Assembly: GCA_001800515.1 (NCBI GenBank)
Contig: MGVN01000216.1
Span: forward strand, 20,010 to 44,768
Source: Elusimicrobia bacterium RIFOXYB2_FULL_49_7
GTDB taxonomy: Bacteria; Fibrobacterota; OXYB2-FULL-49-7
Length of the DNA stretch: 24,759 nt
Reading direction: 5' to 3'
The translations under genes and the position numbers were made by a program. The notes beneath the pieces were generated by a model. It was given only the letters and a program-made list of their open reading frames with translations. It did not search any database and was not told the origin of the DNA. Below, piece by piece: positions 15,374-23,768 of this stretch. Position 1 is the stretch's first letter. Each line of letters starts with the position of its first letter.

Positions 15374-16137
15374 GTTTCGTCCAAAAATTTCTGTTCAGCT
15401 TTTCACCCACCGAACCCGGATACGGCTTCATGTGGGTATTGCTGATGATGTTCGTCTTCGCCATTGCGTTGATGATAGAACGAGGCATCTTCCTCATCCG
15501 ACGCGGAAGTTTCAAAGCCAACCCGTTTATGGAACAGATTCTGTCGGCTATTATGAAAGAAAACATTGCGGACGGCATTAAAACCTGTGACAGCCGGGAA
15601 GGTATCGCATTGGCCCGCGTCATCAAGGCGGGTCTTGAAAACGCCAGCAACGGAGCGGAACGCATTCGTAATGCCATTGAGGAAGCCACGCTTCATGTGG
15701 TGCCCGAGCTTGAAAAACGGACCAACTACCTTGCCATGCTCGCCAACGTCTCCACGCTGGTAGGCCTCATGGGCACCATTTACGGTCTTATCCTCTCCTT
15801 TGCAGCCGTAGGTGCCCCTGGTATCGACCCGGCCCAAAAATCGACCCTTCTGGCACAAGGTATCTCCGCAGCCATGAACACCACGCTCGCGGGTCTCGGT
15901 ATCGCCATCCCGTGTATCATGATTTTCACCCTTTTCCATAATAAGACCCAGAAAATCATCGACGATATTGACGAGCACAGCTTGAAACTGGCCAATATCC
16001 TCACCGAACGTTCCTACCGGGTTCACAAATATCATATCAGCACCGCCCAGCTCAAGGAGGGGGTCGGCATCCATGTCACGCACCACAATATCAAGGTCTT
16101 TACGGACAACAACCTGATCAAGGAAATCAACCTGTAA
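15370..16137 (+). CDS. MotA/TolQ/ExbB proton-channel family protein
   Basis: This encodes 255 residues. ExbB/TolQ proteins form a pentamer in the inner membrane that conducts protons with ExbD/TolR and drives a TonB-like protein. Helices lie near 19-42 (YGFMWVLLMMFVFAIALM), 121-147 and 167-190, with the cytoplasmic domain between the first two. The signature is LVGLMGTIYGLILSFAAVG, then GISAAMNTTLAGLGIAIPC. GGAGG (15358-15362) lies 7 bases before the ATG. A long cytoplasmic tail after residue 195 exceeds that of E. coli ExbB. The N-terminus (FSPTEPGYGFMW) is almost repeated in the next gene (FAPSEPGYLFMW), so the two arose by duplication. The nearest described relatives are the AglR-type gliding motor proteins. 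Confidence 0.92.
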   Translation: MSFVQKFLFSFSPTEPGYGFMWVLLMMFVFAIALMIERGIFLIRRGSFKANPFMEQILSAIMKENIADGIKTCDSREGIALARVIKAGLENASNGAERIRNAIEEATLHVVPELEKRTNYLAMLANVSTLVGLMGTIYGLILSFAAVGAPGIDPAQKSTLLAQGISAAMNTTLAGLGIAIPCIMIFTLFHNKTQKIIDDIDEHSLKLANILTERSYRVHKYHISTAQLKEGVGIHVTHHNIKVFTDNNLIKEINL

Positions 16138-16143
16138 CGCACC

Positions 16144-17433
16144 ATGAACTTTTACGCCACCTTCTTGCATTCGTTTGCGCCATCTGAACCGGGTTATCTA
16201 TTCATGTGGGCCCTGTTGTTCATCACCGTAACGGCCGGAGTGCTCATCGTGTCACGTCACCTCTTCCTGACCCAAAGCGGCAACCTGAACACGCCGCTTT
16301 TCGCAAACAAGGTTCGCACCCTTTTGCTTGATAAAAAGGCGGATGAAGCAGTCCGTCTCTGCGATGCAGGCGGCAAAAGGGCTTTTGCCTGGGTGGCCAA
16401 AGGCGCCATCGTGCAAGCGGAAAGCGATCCCGCCCGGGTACGTACCGTGGTGGAGGAGCGGGTGGTTTCCATCATTCCGCGACTGGAAAAACGGCTTATC
16501 TACATCGCCACATTGGGCAATTTGTCCACCATGATCGGTCTGATGGGTACCATCTATGGCCTGATTCTGTCCTTTGCCGCAGTCGGCGCACCGAATGTGG
16601 ATCCGGCCATGAAGAGTTCCATGCTGGCCCAGGGCATTTCCGCAGCCATGAACACCACCCTGGCCGGACTCATCATCGCCATTCCCTGCATTCTTTTTTA
16701 CACTGGTCTTAAAAACCGCGCCAACCGCATTGTAGCGGAAATCGATCAATATATTATTCCGGTCATTCGCATCCTCTGTCCCGAAGAGAGCATAGGCAAA
16801 TCCTACAAACCCTCTGAGCGCAAGACCAAGGAAATGGCGGAAACGGAACCCAATCTCATTCCCATTATGGGGCTCATGGTGGTACTGATTCCCTTGCTTC
16901 TTTCATCCGCCGAATTCGTTAAAATGGGACGCGCCACCGTGAATCTACCGCAAGCATCCGGCGAGGATTCCATGGATGAACCCGAACAGAAGATTCCGCC
17001 TAAAACCTTGAACTTGGGCCTTGAAATCACCCGTAAAGGCATCCGGATTCTCCATTCCTTGAAACCCGAGGTAAAGCCTAAGACCGATACAGCCGAACCG
17101 GTCGATGTTCCACCCGACATCCCGGTGCTGTCCGGCGGGCAACAGGATTATGCGACCCTGAATACCAAGCTGCTTGAAGTAAAACGGCAGGCTTTTGAGC
17201 AATTGTTGGGCAACAAAGGGGATTTTGAATCCCTTTATATCAAATTCACGGAAGCGATCAAGAAAACCGATTTTTACGATTACAAAGACTTGTACAACGT
17301 CAAAATTCTCGCAGACAGCGCCATCAGCTATCAAACCATTATCTCCGTCATGGATGCTGCGCGCAATTTTCGAGATAAAGAGGGAAACAAACTTTCCCTT
17401 TTCCCGGTGGTTTCCATGGGAGTAAAACGATAA
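16144..17433 (+). CDS. ExbB-ExbD fusion protein
   Basis: This encodes 429 residues in two modules. Residues 1-215 are a second ExbB/TolQ, with helices near 19-38, 121-147 and 167-188 and the signature MIGLMGTIYGLILSFAAVG. Residues 235-429 are ExbD/TolR-like: one helix at 237-256 (NLIPIMGLMVVLIPLLLSSA), then VNLPQA, a linker, and a periplasmic domain ending VKILADSAISYQTIISVMDAA. In ExbD the helix starts with a TPL-D motif whose aspartate carries protons. Here the aligned position is Gly243 (IPIMG), so that residue is missing. The gene begins 6 bases after exbB and ends 1 base before the stand-alone exbD. The sequence is continuous and well preserved, so the fusion looks genuine. Confidence 0.88.
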   Translation: MNFYATFLHSFAPSEPGYLFMWALLFITVTAGVLIVSRHLFLTQSGNLNTPLFANKVRTLLLDKKADEAVRLCDAGGKRAFAWVAKGAIVQAESDPARVRTVVEERVVSIIPRLEKRLIYIATLGNLSTMIGLMGTIYGLILSFAAVGAPNVDPAMKSSMLAQGISAAMNTTLAGLIIAIPCILFYTGLKNRANRIVAEIDQYIIPVIRILCPEESIGKSYKPSERKTKEMAETEPNLIPIMGLMVVLIPLLLSSAEFVKMGRATVNLPQASGEDSMDEPEQKIPPKTLNLGLEITRKGIRILHSLKPEVKPKTDTAEPVDVPPDIPVLSGGQQDYATLNTKLLEVKRQAFEQLLGNKGDFESLYIKFTEAIKKTDFYDYKDLYNVKILADSAISYQTIISVMDAARNFRDKEGNKLSLFPVVSMGVKR

Positions 17434-17434
17434 C

Positions 17435-17947
17435 ATGGCCAAACGAACCCGTCGCAAGCGCGGCTCCGGTGAAGCCAAGCTGAATATCACCAGTATGATG
17501 GATATGTTCACCATTATTCTGGTTTTCTTGCTCAAGAGTTTTTCCGCCCAGGGTCAGTTGGTGACCCCGGCCAAAGGATTAATGATGCCTAACTCTACCG
17601 CGGATTCAACCGCAGTTCAGGCATTGGACCTCGAAATTTCCACGGACCATAAGGCTAAAAAGGGGAAAATGGAACGCGGTAAGATCGTGGTCGAGAAAAA
17701 ATTCATTATGTACACCACGGATATCAGTCGCTCTTCCTCCTTCCTCATTGAACCCCTTCAGGTCGCCCTTGAAAAGTATTCTCAGGAGGCCCAGAATGCA
17801 GCCAAAGTGCTGGGTCAGGATTTTAAGGGCGATATCAACATCCAGGCCGACACGTCGCTTCCCTATGACGTCCTGACCAAGGTGATGTTCACCTGCGGAC
17901 GGGCCGGGTTTCCCAATATGCAGATGCTGGTTTATAAAATAGAATGA
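17435..17947 (+). CDS. ExbD/TolR-type biopolymer transport protein
   Basis: This encodes 170 residues. A basic cytoplasmic tail (MAKRTRRKRGSGEAK) leads into one membrane helix starting LNITSMMDMFTIILVFLLKSF, in which Asp23 is the conserved proton-carrying residue. The periplasmic domain ends with INIQADTSLPYDVLTKVMFTCGRAGFPNMQMLVYKI, the usual ExbD end motif. ExbD dimerises inside the ExbB pentamer and couples proton flow to the TonB-like protein. It starts 1 base after the ExbB-ExbD fusion. Together the two genes supply one ExbD half with the aspartate and one without, which may make a heterodimer. Confidence 0.9.
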   Translation: MAKRTRRKRGSGEAKLNITSMMDMFTIILVFLLKSFSAQGQLVTPAKGLMMPNSTADSTAVQALDLEISTDHKAKKGKMERGKIVVEKKFIMYTTDISRSSSFLIEPLQVALEKYSQEAQNAAKVLGQDFKGDINIQADTSLPYDVLTKVMFTCGRAGFPNMQMLVYKIE

Positions 17948-17955
17948 CATAAACA

Positions 17956-18975
17956 ATGGAAAACCTGACCTTCACTTCCATGGGTCTTGCCACCGGACCC
18001 GCCAAGTTGCCTTCTGAATATAAGATGGGACTTTTTCGTTCCCTTGATAAACGATTCGTCACCATCTTTCTCATTGTGGCCGGCATTCTTCTACCCCTTT
18101 TTCTCATCGGCGCACTTCAGGAACCGCCCAAAGAGGCGACACTGAAGGATATCGAGGAGATTCAGCAACGCTACGCCCGATTAGTGCTGAATAAGGAGAT
18201 TCCCAAGAAAGAGGAGAAAAAGAAGGTCAAAAAAGCGGACGAGATGGCGGAAAAGAAAGAAGAACCCAAGGAAGAAAAAGAGGAGGAAAAGAAGGAGTCC
18301 GTTGAAAAGCGGAAAGAACGTAAAGAAGCTACAGCCGAAAAACGGCAGCAGCAGCGGGCTGTATTAAAAAAGCAAATCGAAAACATCGGCATTTTTGCGG
18401 AACTGACCGCCACCAGCGGATCCGGACGCAGCGGGCGGCGCACGGCCAAAGATCTCATCGGCAACACGGATGCCTCAGCCTCCCTGTCCAACCTCAACCT
18501 GTCCGGCGCCTCCTTTGTCAGTAAAAAAGCCGAGGATTTGGCCGCCCGCGAGCGACGCGGTGAACGAAGCGAGGGCGGCACCCTGGCCGCATCCGGTCTG
18601 ACAGAAGCTTCAAGCGCTTCTTTTAAGAGCGCCGGCACCGTGGAGATGGCAAAGGTCAACAATATCGAAGGTGAAGCGGCCAACGACGCCTCCCGCAGCA
18701 TGAGCGCCTTAAACGGCATCCTCCGAAAATACCAACCCCGTCTTATCAAGGTCTATGAAGACTATCTTAAGCGTAATCCCGAACTGTCCGGCAAATTGGT
18801 GGTTAAATTCACCATCGAGGCGGATGGTTCGGTGAGCGACGTTCAGGTGGTTTCATCGGATTTGAATAATCCGGAGCTCGAAGGCGATATCGTCCGCCGC
18901 ATCGAGCGCATCAAATTCCCGGCCGCGTCCGGAAAGATAACCATTGAATGGCCGCTTGTTTTTACGGCCGGTTGA
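17956..18975 (+). CDS. TonB-like protein with AgmX/PglI-type C-terminal domain
   Basis: This encodes 339 residues. It has a short cytoplasmic start and one membrane anchor near 34-53 (FVTIFLIVAGILLPLFLIGA). A very charged Lys/Glu segment follows (about 79-125), then a Ser/Ala/Gly-rich linker. The C-terminal domain from about 245 reads LNGILRKYQPRLIKVYEDYL, then LVVKFTIEADGSVSDVQVVS and VRRIERIKFPA. This is the fold found in TonB and in AgmX/PglI proteins of Myxococcus gliding complexes. It should span the periplasm and pass energy from the ExbB/ExbD channel to an outer-membrane or surface partner. No TonB-dependent receptor lies nearby, which argues against simple nutrient uptake. It lies 8 bases after exbD. 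Confidence 0.87.
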   Translation: MENLTFTSMGLATGPAKLPSEYKMGLFRSLDKRFVTIFLIVAGILLPLFLIGALQEPPKEATLKDIEEIQQRYARLVLNKEIPKKEEKKKVKKADEMAEKKEEPKEEKEEEKKESVEKRKERKEATAEKRQQQRAVLKKQIENIGIFAELTATSGSGRSGRRTAKDLIGNTDASASLSNLNLSGASFVSKKAEDLAARERRGERSEGGTLAASGLTEASSASFKSAGTVEMAKVNNIEGEAANDASRSMSALNGILRKYQPRLIKVYEDYLKRNPELSGKLVVKFTIEADGSVSDVQVVSSDLNNPELEGDIVRRIERIKFPAASGKITIEWPLVFTAG

Positions 18976-18989
18976 CAAGGAGGTATCCC

Positions 18990-19307
18990 ATGCAGATTCG
19001 ACATGCAGACCGTACGATCCAACTCAATACCGCTCCTAATCAGATAAGCGATATCAGTGATACAGGCGCATGCCTCATCCTGGCGCACAAACCAGCAGAT
19101 CAACAGGCACTCCGTCTGGCCCTTTCCACCCGAAACCATCGCCTCACCATAGATGCCCGCGTCGTTCATGTGAAAACCCTCGACAACGGACTCTTTCAGA
19201 CCGGCATCCACTTCCAGGGGCTGTCCGCAGAAGCCGCCGGTCTTCTCCATGATATGGTGGATGATTACGGCCGGGGTATTCCCATTTCCATGGACCTCGT
19301 GAAATAA
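18990..19307 (+). CDS. PilZ-domain c-di-GMP-binding protein
   Basis: This encodes 105 residues. The ATG at 18990 is preceded by a strong AAGGAGGT (18977-18984) 5 bases away, and the longer reading frame from 18948 lacks such a site. Both PilZ ligand motifs are present: RHADR at residues 4-8 (RxxxR) and DISDTG at about 22-27 (DxSxxG). The rest is the PilZ barrel (LTIDARVVHVK, FQTGIHFQGLS). PilZ proteins bind c-di-GMP and pass the signal to a partner. The gene lies 14 bases after the TonB-like gene and 4 bases before the FliL-like one, so a c-di-GMP brake or switch on the ExbB/ExbD motor, as YcgR acts on MotA, is a fair inference. Confidence 0.88.
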   Translation: MQIRHADRTIQLNTAPNQISDISDTGACLILAHKPADQQALRLALSTRNHRLTIDARVVHVKTLDNGLFQTGIHFQGLSAEAAGLLHDMVDDYGRGIPISMDLVK

Positions 19308-19311
19308 CCCT

Positions 19312-19803
19312 ATGTTGAAATTCCTGCTTCCCGGTCTTTTGCTTCTTGTCATCCTCGGCCTTTTTATTCGAAACAATCTTCATCAGCGTGTTGCCGTCTC
19401 TTATGAAACCGTAAAATCCGCAGCCCCCTCTTTAGAGAAAAAAAAGCGGACGGAAACGATTCCTTTGCCGGACACCCTTTCCCGTACCCTGCCGGCCGGA
19501 CAGCGGGCGGAATACGTTCTGGCTCCTATTCACTGCCGGACCGCAGATACCTCAGGCTTGTCCCTGTTAATCGGCCTGCGCCTCGTTTTTGAAAAAGGAC
19601 CTTTGTCCGCTGAGATGGCGGATAAAGAGGACAACATCATCCGGTTGGTCAAATTCGTTTTTTCAGACAAAGTCCCCGCTCAAATAGATATTCCCAGGGT
19701 TCGTTCCGAGATCCTCGGACGGCTTAATGCCTTTCTCACTTCCGGAAAGGTTGTGGATATTCTTTTTACCACGTTCGACATTATTCCAAAGGCCGCACCA
19801 TGA
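19312..19803 (+). CDS. FliL-like membrane protein
   Basis: This encodes 163 residues. A membrane anchor lies at residues 1-19 (MLKFLLPGLLLLVILGLFI), followed by a linker and a periplasmic domain. Its end, SEILGRLNAFLTSGKVVDIL and FTTFDIIP, resembles the FliL C-terminus (GKI-DVYFT-FVIQ), and YVLAPIHCRTADTSGLSLLI fits the first FliL strand pair. In flagellar motors FliL surrounds and stabilises the MotA/MotB stator. Here no flagellar gene is present, but ExbB/ExbD are MotA/MotB relatives, so the protein may play the same role for this motor. The similarity is modest, and the call rests partly on context. Its stop overlaps the secA start in ATGA. Confidence 0.68.
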   Translation: MLKFLLPGLLLLVILGLFIRNNLHQRVAVSYETVKSAAPSLEKKKRTETIPLPDTLSRTLPAGQRAEYVLAPIHCRTADTSGLSLLIGLRLVFEKGPLSAEMADKEDNIIRLVKFVFSDKVPAQIDIPRVRSEILGRLNAFLTSGKVVDILFTTFDIIPKAAP

Positions 19804-22769
19804 TAACCCGTCTTCTTACCGCCATCTTCGGTTCCAAGCACGATAGGTTCGTTAAAAACGTCAAACCCCTGGTGGAGGAAATCAACCGCCATTTCGACTC
19901 CTACTCATCCCTGACAGACGAGCAATTACGGGAAAAAACCGCGGCATTCAAGGCCCGTATCGAACAAGGAGAGACGCTGGATCAGCTCCTTCCGGAAGCC
20001 TTCGGTGTTGCCAAAGAAGCGTGTCGCCGCATGTGCGGTAAAAGCTGGAAGGTGGTCGGTCAGGAAGTGGGCTGGGAAATGGTTCCCTATGACGTGCAGC
20101 TCATGGGCGGCATTGCCTTGCATCAAGGCAAGATTGCGGAAATGGCCACCGGTGAAGGTAAGACCCTCGTGGCTGTGGCACCGGTCTATCTCAACGCGCT
20201 CACCGGCAAAGGAGTGCATCTCATCACAGTCAACGATTATCTCGCCCAACGCGATTCGGAATGGATGGGTGCGATTTACCGTTTTCTGGGCCTGTCGGTG
20301 GGCGTCATCCTGAACAATATGGATAACGATGAACGGAGAAAATGTTACGCCTGCGATATCACCTACGGAACCAACAATGAATTCGGTTTCGACTACCTGC
20401 GCGACAATATGGCCGTTCGTGCGGAAGACCAGGTGCAGCGTAATTTCTTTTTTGCCATCGTAGATGAAGTCGACTCCGTCCTCGTGGACGAAGCACGGAC
20501 GCCGCTCATCATTTCCGGGCCGGTCAATACATCCACCGATAAATACGACGAGCTCAACCCGCTGGTAAAAAAACTCTTTGAAAAACAGCATTATCTGAAT
20601 AACGAGCTGGTGGCCGCTGCCCGTAAACTCATTGACGCAGAAGGAGAACCCACGGCCGAAAGAAACGTTGAGATAGGCCAGCTCTTATTCCAGGTCAAAC
20701 TCGGCGGACCCAAGAACAAGCAGCTCCAAAAACTCTTTCAGGAGACCGGCGTCAAGCGGCTTTGCGATGAGGCGGAAAACGGTCTTATCCGCGACAAACA
20801 AATCCACGTCATCGAAGAAAAAAACTACTTCAATATCAACGAAAAGAACGGGGCCGCGGACCTCACGGACAAAGGACGAGAGGTGTTGGCCGGCGTACAG
20901 AGCGACAAGGATCTCTTCGTCATCCCGGATCTGTCGGACGAACTCGTCAAGATTGACAATGATGACACCCTTGCGGAACTCGACAAAATCCGAAAAAAAG
21001 AAGAGACCCACCGCCGTCACACGGATCGCAGCGAACGCATCCACATCATCAGCCAGCTGCTGCGCGCCTATTCCCTCTTTGAAATCGACGTGGAATATAT
21101 GGTCCAGGAAGGCCGCGTCATCATTATCGATGAACATACCGGTCGAGCCCTTGAGGGACGCCGGTACAGCGACGGCCTCCACCAGGCCATTGAAGCCAAG
21201 GAAAAAGTCAAGGTTCAGCGTGAAAGTCAGACCCTGGCCACCATCACGCTCCAGAATTATTTCAGGATGTATGAAAAACTGGGCGGCATGACCGGCACGG
21301 CCGAGACCGAAGAAGGCGAATTGTGGGAGATTTATAAACTCGAAGTCATGGTCATCCCGACCAATGACAAGGTACGCCGTAGCGATCATGAGGATATCGT
21401 ATACAAGACCAAGCGGGAGAAATACAAAGCCATCATTGATGAAATCCATCGTCTTCATGATGAAGGGCGGCCTGTTCTGGTCGGCACCGTGAGCGTGGAA
21501 GTATCGGAACTCATCGCTTCCATGCTGAAACGTCAGGGCATTAAATGCAGTGTCCTGAATGCCAAACAGCACCAGCATGAAGCGGAAATCGTGGCCAATG
21601 CCGGCCAAAAAGGGGCGGTCACGATTGCCACCAATATGGCGGGCCGCGGTACGGATATCAAACTGGGCGGCGGAGTGGTGGTCTATCCGGAGGGTGTCAC
21701 CGACAAAGAACACGCCAAGGGAGGCCTTTTCATTATCGGTACAGAACGGCATGAGTCACGCCGTATCGACCGCCAGCTCCGTGGCCGTGCAGGCCGGCAA
21801 GGCGACCCCGGCGACTCCCGCTTCTATCTCTCCCTGGAGGACGACCTCATGCGTCTTTTCGGGTCGGACCGTATTGCCGGCGTCATGGATCGCCTCGGCA
21901 TGAAGGAGAACGATCCCATCGAGCATCCCTGGATCACCAAATCCGTAGAACGCGCGCAAAAGCGGGTCGAGGGACGCAACTTTGAAATCCGAAAGCATCT
22001 GCTCGAATACGATAACGTCATGAACATCATGCGTACTGAGATCTACAAACGACGGAAATCCGCCCTGCTCGGACAGGATGTCGATAAAACCCTTCAGGAA
22101 TTCCTTGACGATTATCTCCAGGATACCCTTTCCCGCCATGGCAGCGATAACACCTCCTCCGGAGAATGGGACTGGATGGGTCTTAAGGAGGAGCTGGGTC
22201 GAACGCTGGGCCTTTTGGTGGACGAACGGCACGATCTCTCGCTCGAAGAATTGTTGGATCAGGTGCTCAAACTGGCCCAGGATCGCCTGGAGGAGAAAAA
22301 GATCTTTTTCGAAAGTCTGGAAGCAGGCCTTTTCGAGCGTATCAAGCGATTTCATATTTTACGCACCATTGACGAAATGTGGCGTGACCACTTGTTCGAC
22401 ATGGATTGTCTGCGCGAAGGGATCAATCTGCGTGCTTACGGACAAAAGGATCCGCTTATCGAATACAAGCGGGAGGGATTCGGCATGTTCGACGAACTCC
22501 TTTCCAAAATCAATAAGATCGCCTGTGAGCGCATCTTCAACACCACGGTCACGGTCGAAGAAAAAAAGCCGCAGCAATCCGCTGCGGCCATGCGCTATTC
22601 CAAACCCGATGCCACCGCTCTTTCCGCCTCCGTCACACCGGCCCAGGGGGAAGGCGCTCCGCCTCGTGAGAACGTCAAGCAAAAGCCTTTTGTGGCAGCG
22701 CCCAAGGTCGGTCCCAATGATCCCTGTCCATGCGGGTCAGGCAAAAAATACAAGAAATGCTGCGGATAA
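19800..22769 (+). CDS. secA: Preprotein translocase ATPase SecA
   Basis: This encodes 989 residues; SecA drives unfolded exported proteins through SecYEG. Walker A is ATGEGKT (116-122), Walker B is DEVDSVLVDEARTPL (222-236), and motif VI lies in GRAGRQGDPGDSRFYLSLEDDLMR. The helical scaffold (FHILRTIDEMWRDHLFDMD) and the C-terminal zinc site (CPCGSGKKYKKCCG) are intact. It is about 90 residues longer than E. coli SecA. The extra length is mainly between 255 and 335 (FEKQHYLNNELVAAARKLID through GGPKNKQLQKLFQETGVKRL), an insertion in the preprotein-crosslinking domain usual in FCB bacteria. The start overlaps the FliL-like stop, so translation is coupled to the motor genes. Confidence 0.97.
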   Translation: MITRLLTAIFGSKHDRFVKNVKPLVEEINRHFDSYSSLTDEQLREKTAAFKARIEQGETLDQLLPEAFGVAKEACRRMCGKSWKVVGQEVGWEMVPYDVQLMGGIALHQGKIAEMATGEGKTLVAVAPVYLNALTGKGVHLITVNDYLAQRDSEWMGAIYRFLGLSVGVILNNMDNDERRKCYACDITYGTNNEFGFDYLRDNMAVRAEDQVQRNFFFAIVDEVDSVLVDEARTPLIISGPVNTSTDKYDELNPLVKKLFEKQHYLNNELVAAARKLIDAEGEPTAERNVEIGQLLFQVKLGGPKNKQLQKLFQETGVKRLCDEAENGLIRDKQIHVIEEKNYFNINEKNGAADLTDKGREVLAGVQSDKDLFVIPDLSDELVKIDNDDTLAELDKIRKKEETHRRHTDRSERIHIISQLLRAYSLFEIDVEYMVQEGRVIIIDEHTGRALEGRRYSDGLHQAIEAKEKVKVQRESQTLATITLQNYFRMYEKLGGMTGTAETEEGELWEIYKLEVMVIPTNDKVRRSDHEDIVYKTKREKYKAIIDEIHRLHDEGRPVLVGTVSVEVSELIASMLKRQGIKCSVLNAKQHQHEAEIVANAGQKGAVTIATNMAGRGTDIKLGGGVVVYPEGVTDKEHAKGGLFIIGTERHESRRIDRQLRGRAGRQGDPGDSRFYLSLEDDLMRLFGSDRIAGVMDRLGMKENDPIEHPWITKSVERAQKRVEGRNFEIRKHLLEYDNVMNIMRTEIYKRRKSALLGQDVDKTLQEFLDDYLQDTLSRHGSDNTSSGEWDWMGLKEELGRTLGLLVDERHDLSLEELLDQVLKLAQDRLEEKKIFFESLEAGLFERIKRFHILRTIDEMWRDHLFDMDCLREGINLRAYGQKDPLIEYKREGFGMFDELLSKINKIACERIFNTTVTVEEKKPQQSAAAMRYSKPDATALSASVTPAQGEGAPPRENVKQKPFVAAPKVGPNDPCPCGSGKKYKKCCG

Positions 22770-22781
22770 GGGGCTGAAACC

Positions 22782-23744
22782 ATGAAATACCGCACCCTTG
22801 GACGGACCGGTTTATCGGTTTCGGAAATCGGCCTCGGCGCTCTGCCTATCGGCGGTCCCTTCCGCTTAGGCGGCATTGATTTCGGTCGCGGCGACGTACA
22901 TGACCGTAATTCGGATAAGATGATTTCCGTGGCATTGGATGCAGGCGTTAATTTCATCGATCTGGCGGACATTTACGGCTACGGCAAAGCCGAGGATGTG
23001 GTGGGCCGTATGCTCAAAGGAACGCGTCAGAAGATCATCCTTTCCACCAAAGCGGGCAATCGCGGGGATGAAAAAGAATGGGTCAAGGATTTCTCATCGG
23101 CCTGGCTCAAAACCGCCTGCGAAAAAAGTCTGCAACGCCTCCGAACCGATTATCTTGATCTTTTCCTGCTCCATACGCCGGCTGAAGATTTCGTCTTTAC
23201 GGAAGAGATATTCGCCCCGCTCAACGCCCTCCGCAAAGAGGGCAAAATCCGGTTTTACGGTGTCAGCGTGGGTTCGCCCGCTCAGGGCAAACAATCCATT
23301 GATTCCGGATTCGGTGATGTCATCGAAGTAGAATACAATTTATGTGAACGGGGTGCAGTCAATGACCTTTTTCCGGCAGTAGAACATGCGGATATGGGGC
23401 TCATCATCAAAGCACCTCTGGCATCAGGCCTGCTCAGCGGAAAATACAGCAAGAACAGCCTCTTTCCAGAGGATGATTTCCGTTTCCGTCTTTTCCCGCG
23501 CGACCGGTTGATGAAAATCATCGATGTAACCGATTTTTGCAAACCCCTGGCTGAAGAAATGAATATGACCCCCGCCCAATTCGCATTGCGCTATGTGCTC
23601 ATGCGGCCCGAAATCTCCTCCGTCATTCCCGGTGCCAAGACCGCAGGCCAAATTCTGGAAAACGTGCGTGCCTGCGATGTGCCCGAACTGCCGGTCTCGA
23701 TTTTGGAAAGGATCGAGGAACGGGTGGCCGAGGCAGTGGGGTAA
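22782..23744 (+). CDS. Aldo/keto reductase
   Basis: This encodes 320 residues with the (beta/alpha)8 aldo/keto reductase fold, which reduces carbonyls with NAD(P)H. It opens MKYRTLGRTGLSVSEIGLGA, typical of the YghZ/PdxI-like bacterial branch. The catalytic tetrad is visible: Asp and Tyr in FIDLADIYGYG, Lys in ILSTKAG and His in LFLLHTP. The C-terminal cofactor motif is SSVIPGAKTAGQILENV. Length is normal. AAGGGG lies about 9 bases before the ATG, and the gene follows secA by 12 bases, so it is probably in the same transcription unit. The substrate cannot be told from sequence. Confidence 0.93.
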   Translation: MKYRTLGRTGLSVSEIGLGALPIGGPFRLGGIDFGRGDVHDRNSDKMISVALDAGVNFIDLADIYGYGKAEDVVGRMLKGTRQKIILSTKAGNRGDEKEWVKDFSSAWLKTACEKSLQRLRTDYLDLFLLHTPAEDFVFTEEIFAPLNALRKEGKIRFYGVSVGSPAQGKQSIDSGFGDVIEVEYNLCERGAVNDLFPAVEHADMGLIIKAPLASGLLSGKYSKNSLFPEDDFRFRLFPRDRLMKIIDVTDFCKPLAEEMNMTPAQFALRYVLMRPEISSVIPGAKTAGQILENVRACDVPELPVSILERIEERVAEAVG

Positions 23745-23768
23745 GTCAGATAGAAAAAGGAACCGACT

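Noticed and set aside
15403..16170. Minus-strand reading frame of 255 codons opposite exbB
   Set aside because: It is a shadow of the ExbB gene, with no promoter, ribosome site or family resemblance.
20685..21752. Minus-strand reading frame of 355 codons opposite secA
   Set aside because: It is antisense to conserved SecA motifs. The composition (Phe, Asp, His rich) is typical of a shadow frame.
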